Positions 63,967-64,000 of a stretch of DNA of 64,000 nucleotides are shown here, in pieces. The stretch lies in contig OZ345352.1 of the NCBI GenBank assembly GCA_977006965.1, positions 3,224,001-3,288,000 of the forward strand, given 5' to 3'. Below the pieces are notes generated by a model. It saw only the letters and a list, made by a program, of their open reading frames with translations. It did no database searches and was not told the DNA's origin. The translations under genes and the position numbers were made by a program. Within the stretch, counting starts at the first letter, position 1. The number at the start of each line of letters is the position of its first letter. This stretch comes from Phymatolithon calcareum. Lineage: Eukaryota > Rhodophyta > Florideophyceae > Hapalidiales.

Positions 63967-64000
63967 CGCTGCGATTCTCCAGTACTTGTTAAATATTATT

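Larger units (their letters stand above)
60566..64000 (-). mobile_element. LINE-A, long copy, 5' end beyond the window
   Basis: From the A-rich 3' tail (T-rich at the left) the minus strand carries the family stem-loop, the C-terminal protein part (decayed, 60640-61340), reverse transcriptase (61346-62700), linker and AP endonuclease (62898-63966). It is the longest LINE-A here. A 57-bp (TTC)n-tailed retroposon is inserted at 61029-61085. The 5' end lies outside the window. Confidence 0.85.

Overview
This is eukaryotic, gene-poor, transposon-dense nuclear DNA. The evidence is piggyBac, hAT, PIF/Harbinger-like and Mutator-like DNA transposons, several non-LTR (LINE) families with AP-endonuclease and reverse transcriptase, a probable solo LTR, a tRNA-like element and a C2H2 zinc-finger gene. 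No bacterial operon, Shine-Dalgarno array or CRISPR was seen. The hAT and Harbinger protein motifs look like those of protists and algae (oomycete or red-algal style), so an alga or related protist is my guess; this is weak inference. The only plausible host gene is the small zinc-finger ORF at 23.3 kb; almost everything else is mobile DNA or its debris.

Layout. 1.6-5.2 kb: a 3.65-kb unclassified repeat (X1) with a GC-rich coding-like island. 5.5-7.5 kb: internally deleted piggyBac copy C. 8.1-9.0 kb: a short repeat, a Mutator-type zinc knuckle and a LINE-A 3' end. 10.1-17.4 kb: an old piggyBac copy (EF), split by a 4.74-kb Harbinger-like element with 27-bp terminal inverted repeats, a LINE-C fragment and an unknown insert (U). 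17.4-19.4 kb: piggyBac copy D, abutting EF with a single shared CTAG. 19.5-20.2 kb: LINE-B fragment. 23.3 kb: zinc-finger gene. 24.4-26.2 kb: tRNA-like and short retroposon sequence, tandem repeats. 26.4-30.1 kb: coding-like debris and a piggyBac N-terminal fragment. 31.4-35.8 kb: LINE-B split by a solo LTR, a second U copy, piggyBac copy G split by X2. 36.4-37.5 kb: a complete non-autonomous hAT. 39.06-43.48 kb: a second hAT carrying intact piggyBac A and a LINE-A fragment. 43.5-51.2 kb: hAT, Mutator-like and LINE fragments. 52.98-59.11 kb: LINE-C carrying intact piggyBac B and LINE-D. 59.1-64 kb: LINE debris and a long LINE-A that runs off the window.

The most notable result is the piggyBac family. 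Two nearly identical elements (A and B, inverted, 12.6 kb apart) each encode an intact 755-residue DDD transposase. Every recognisable end of five elements is bounded by CTAG, not the TTAA expected for piggyBac. A LINE-C relative at 16.2 kb preserves the matching unoccupied flank with a single CTAG, and EF and D share one CTAG, so CTAG behaves as the duplicated target. Copies C, D and EF share one internal deletion that removes the third catalytic aspartate, so they look like a non-autonomous subfamily mobilised by A/B-like transposase. Target-site duplications found by eye let most insertions be ordered in time.
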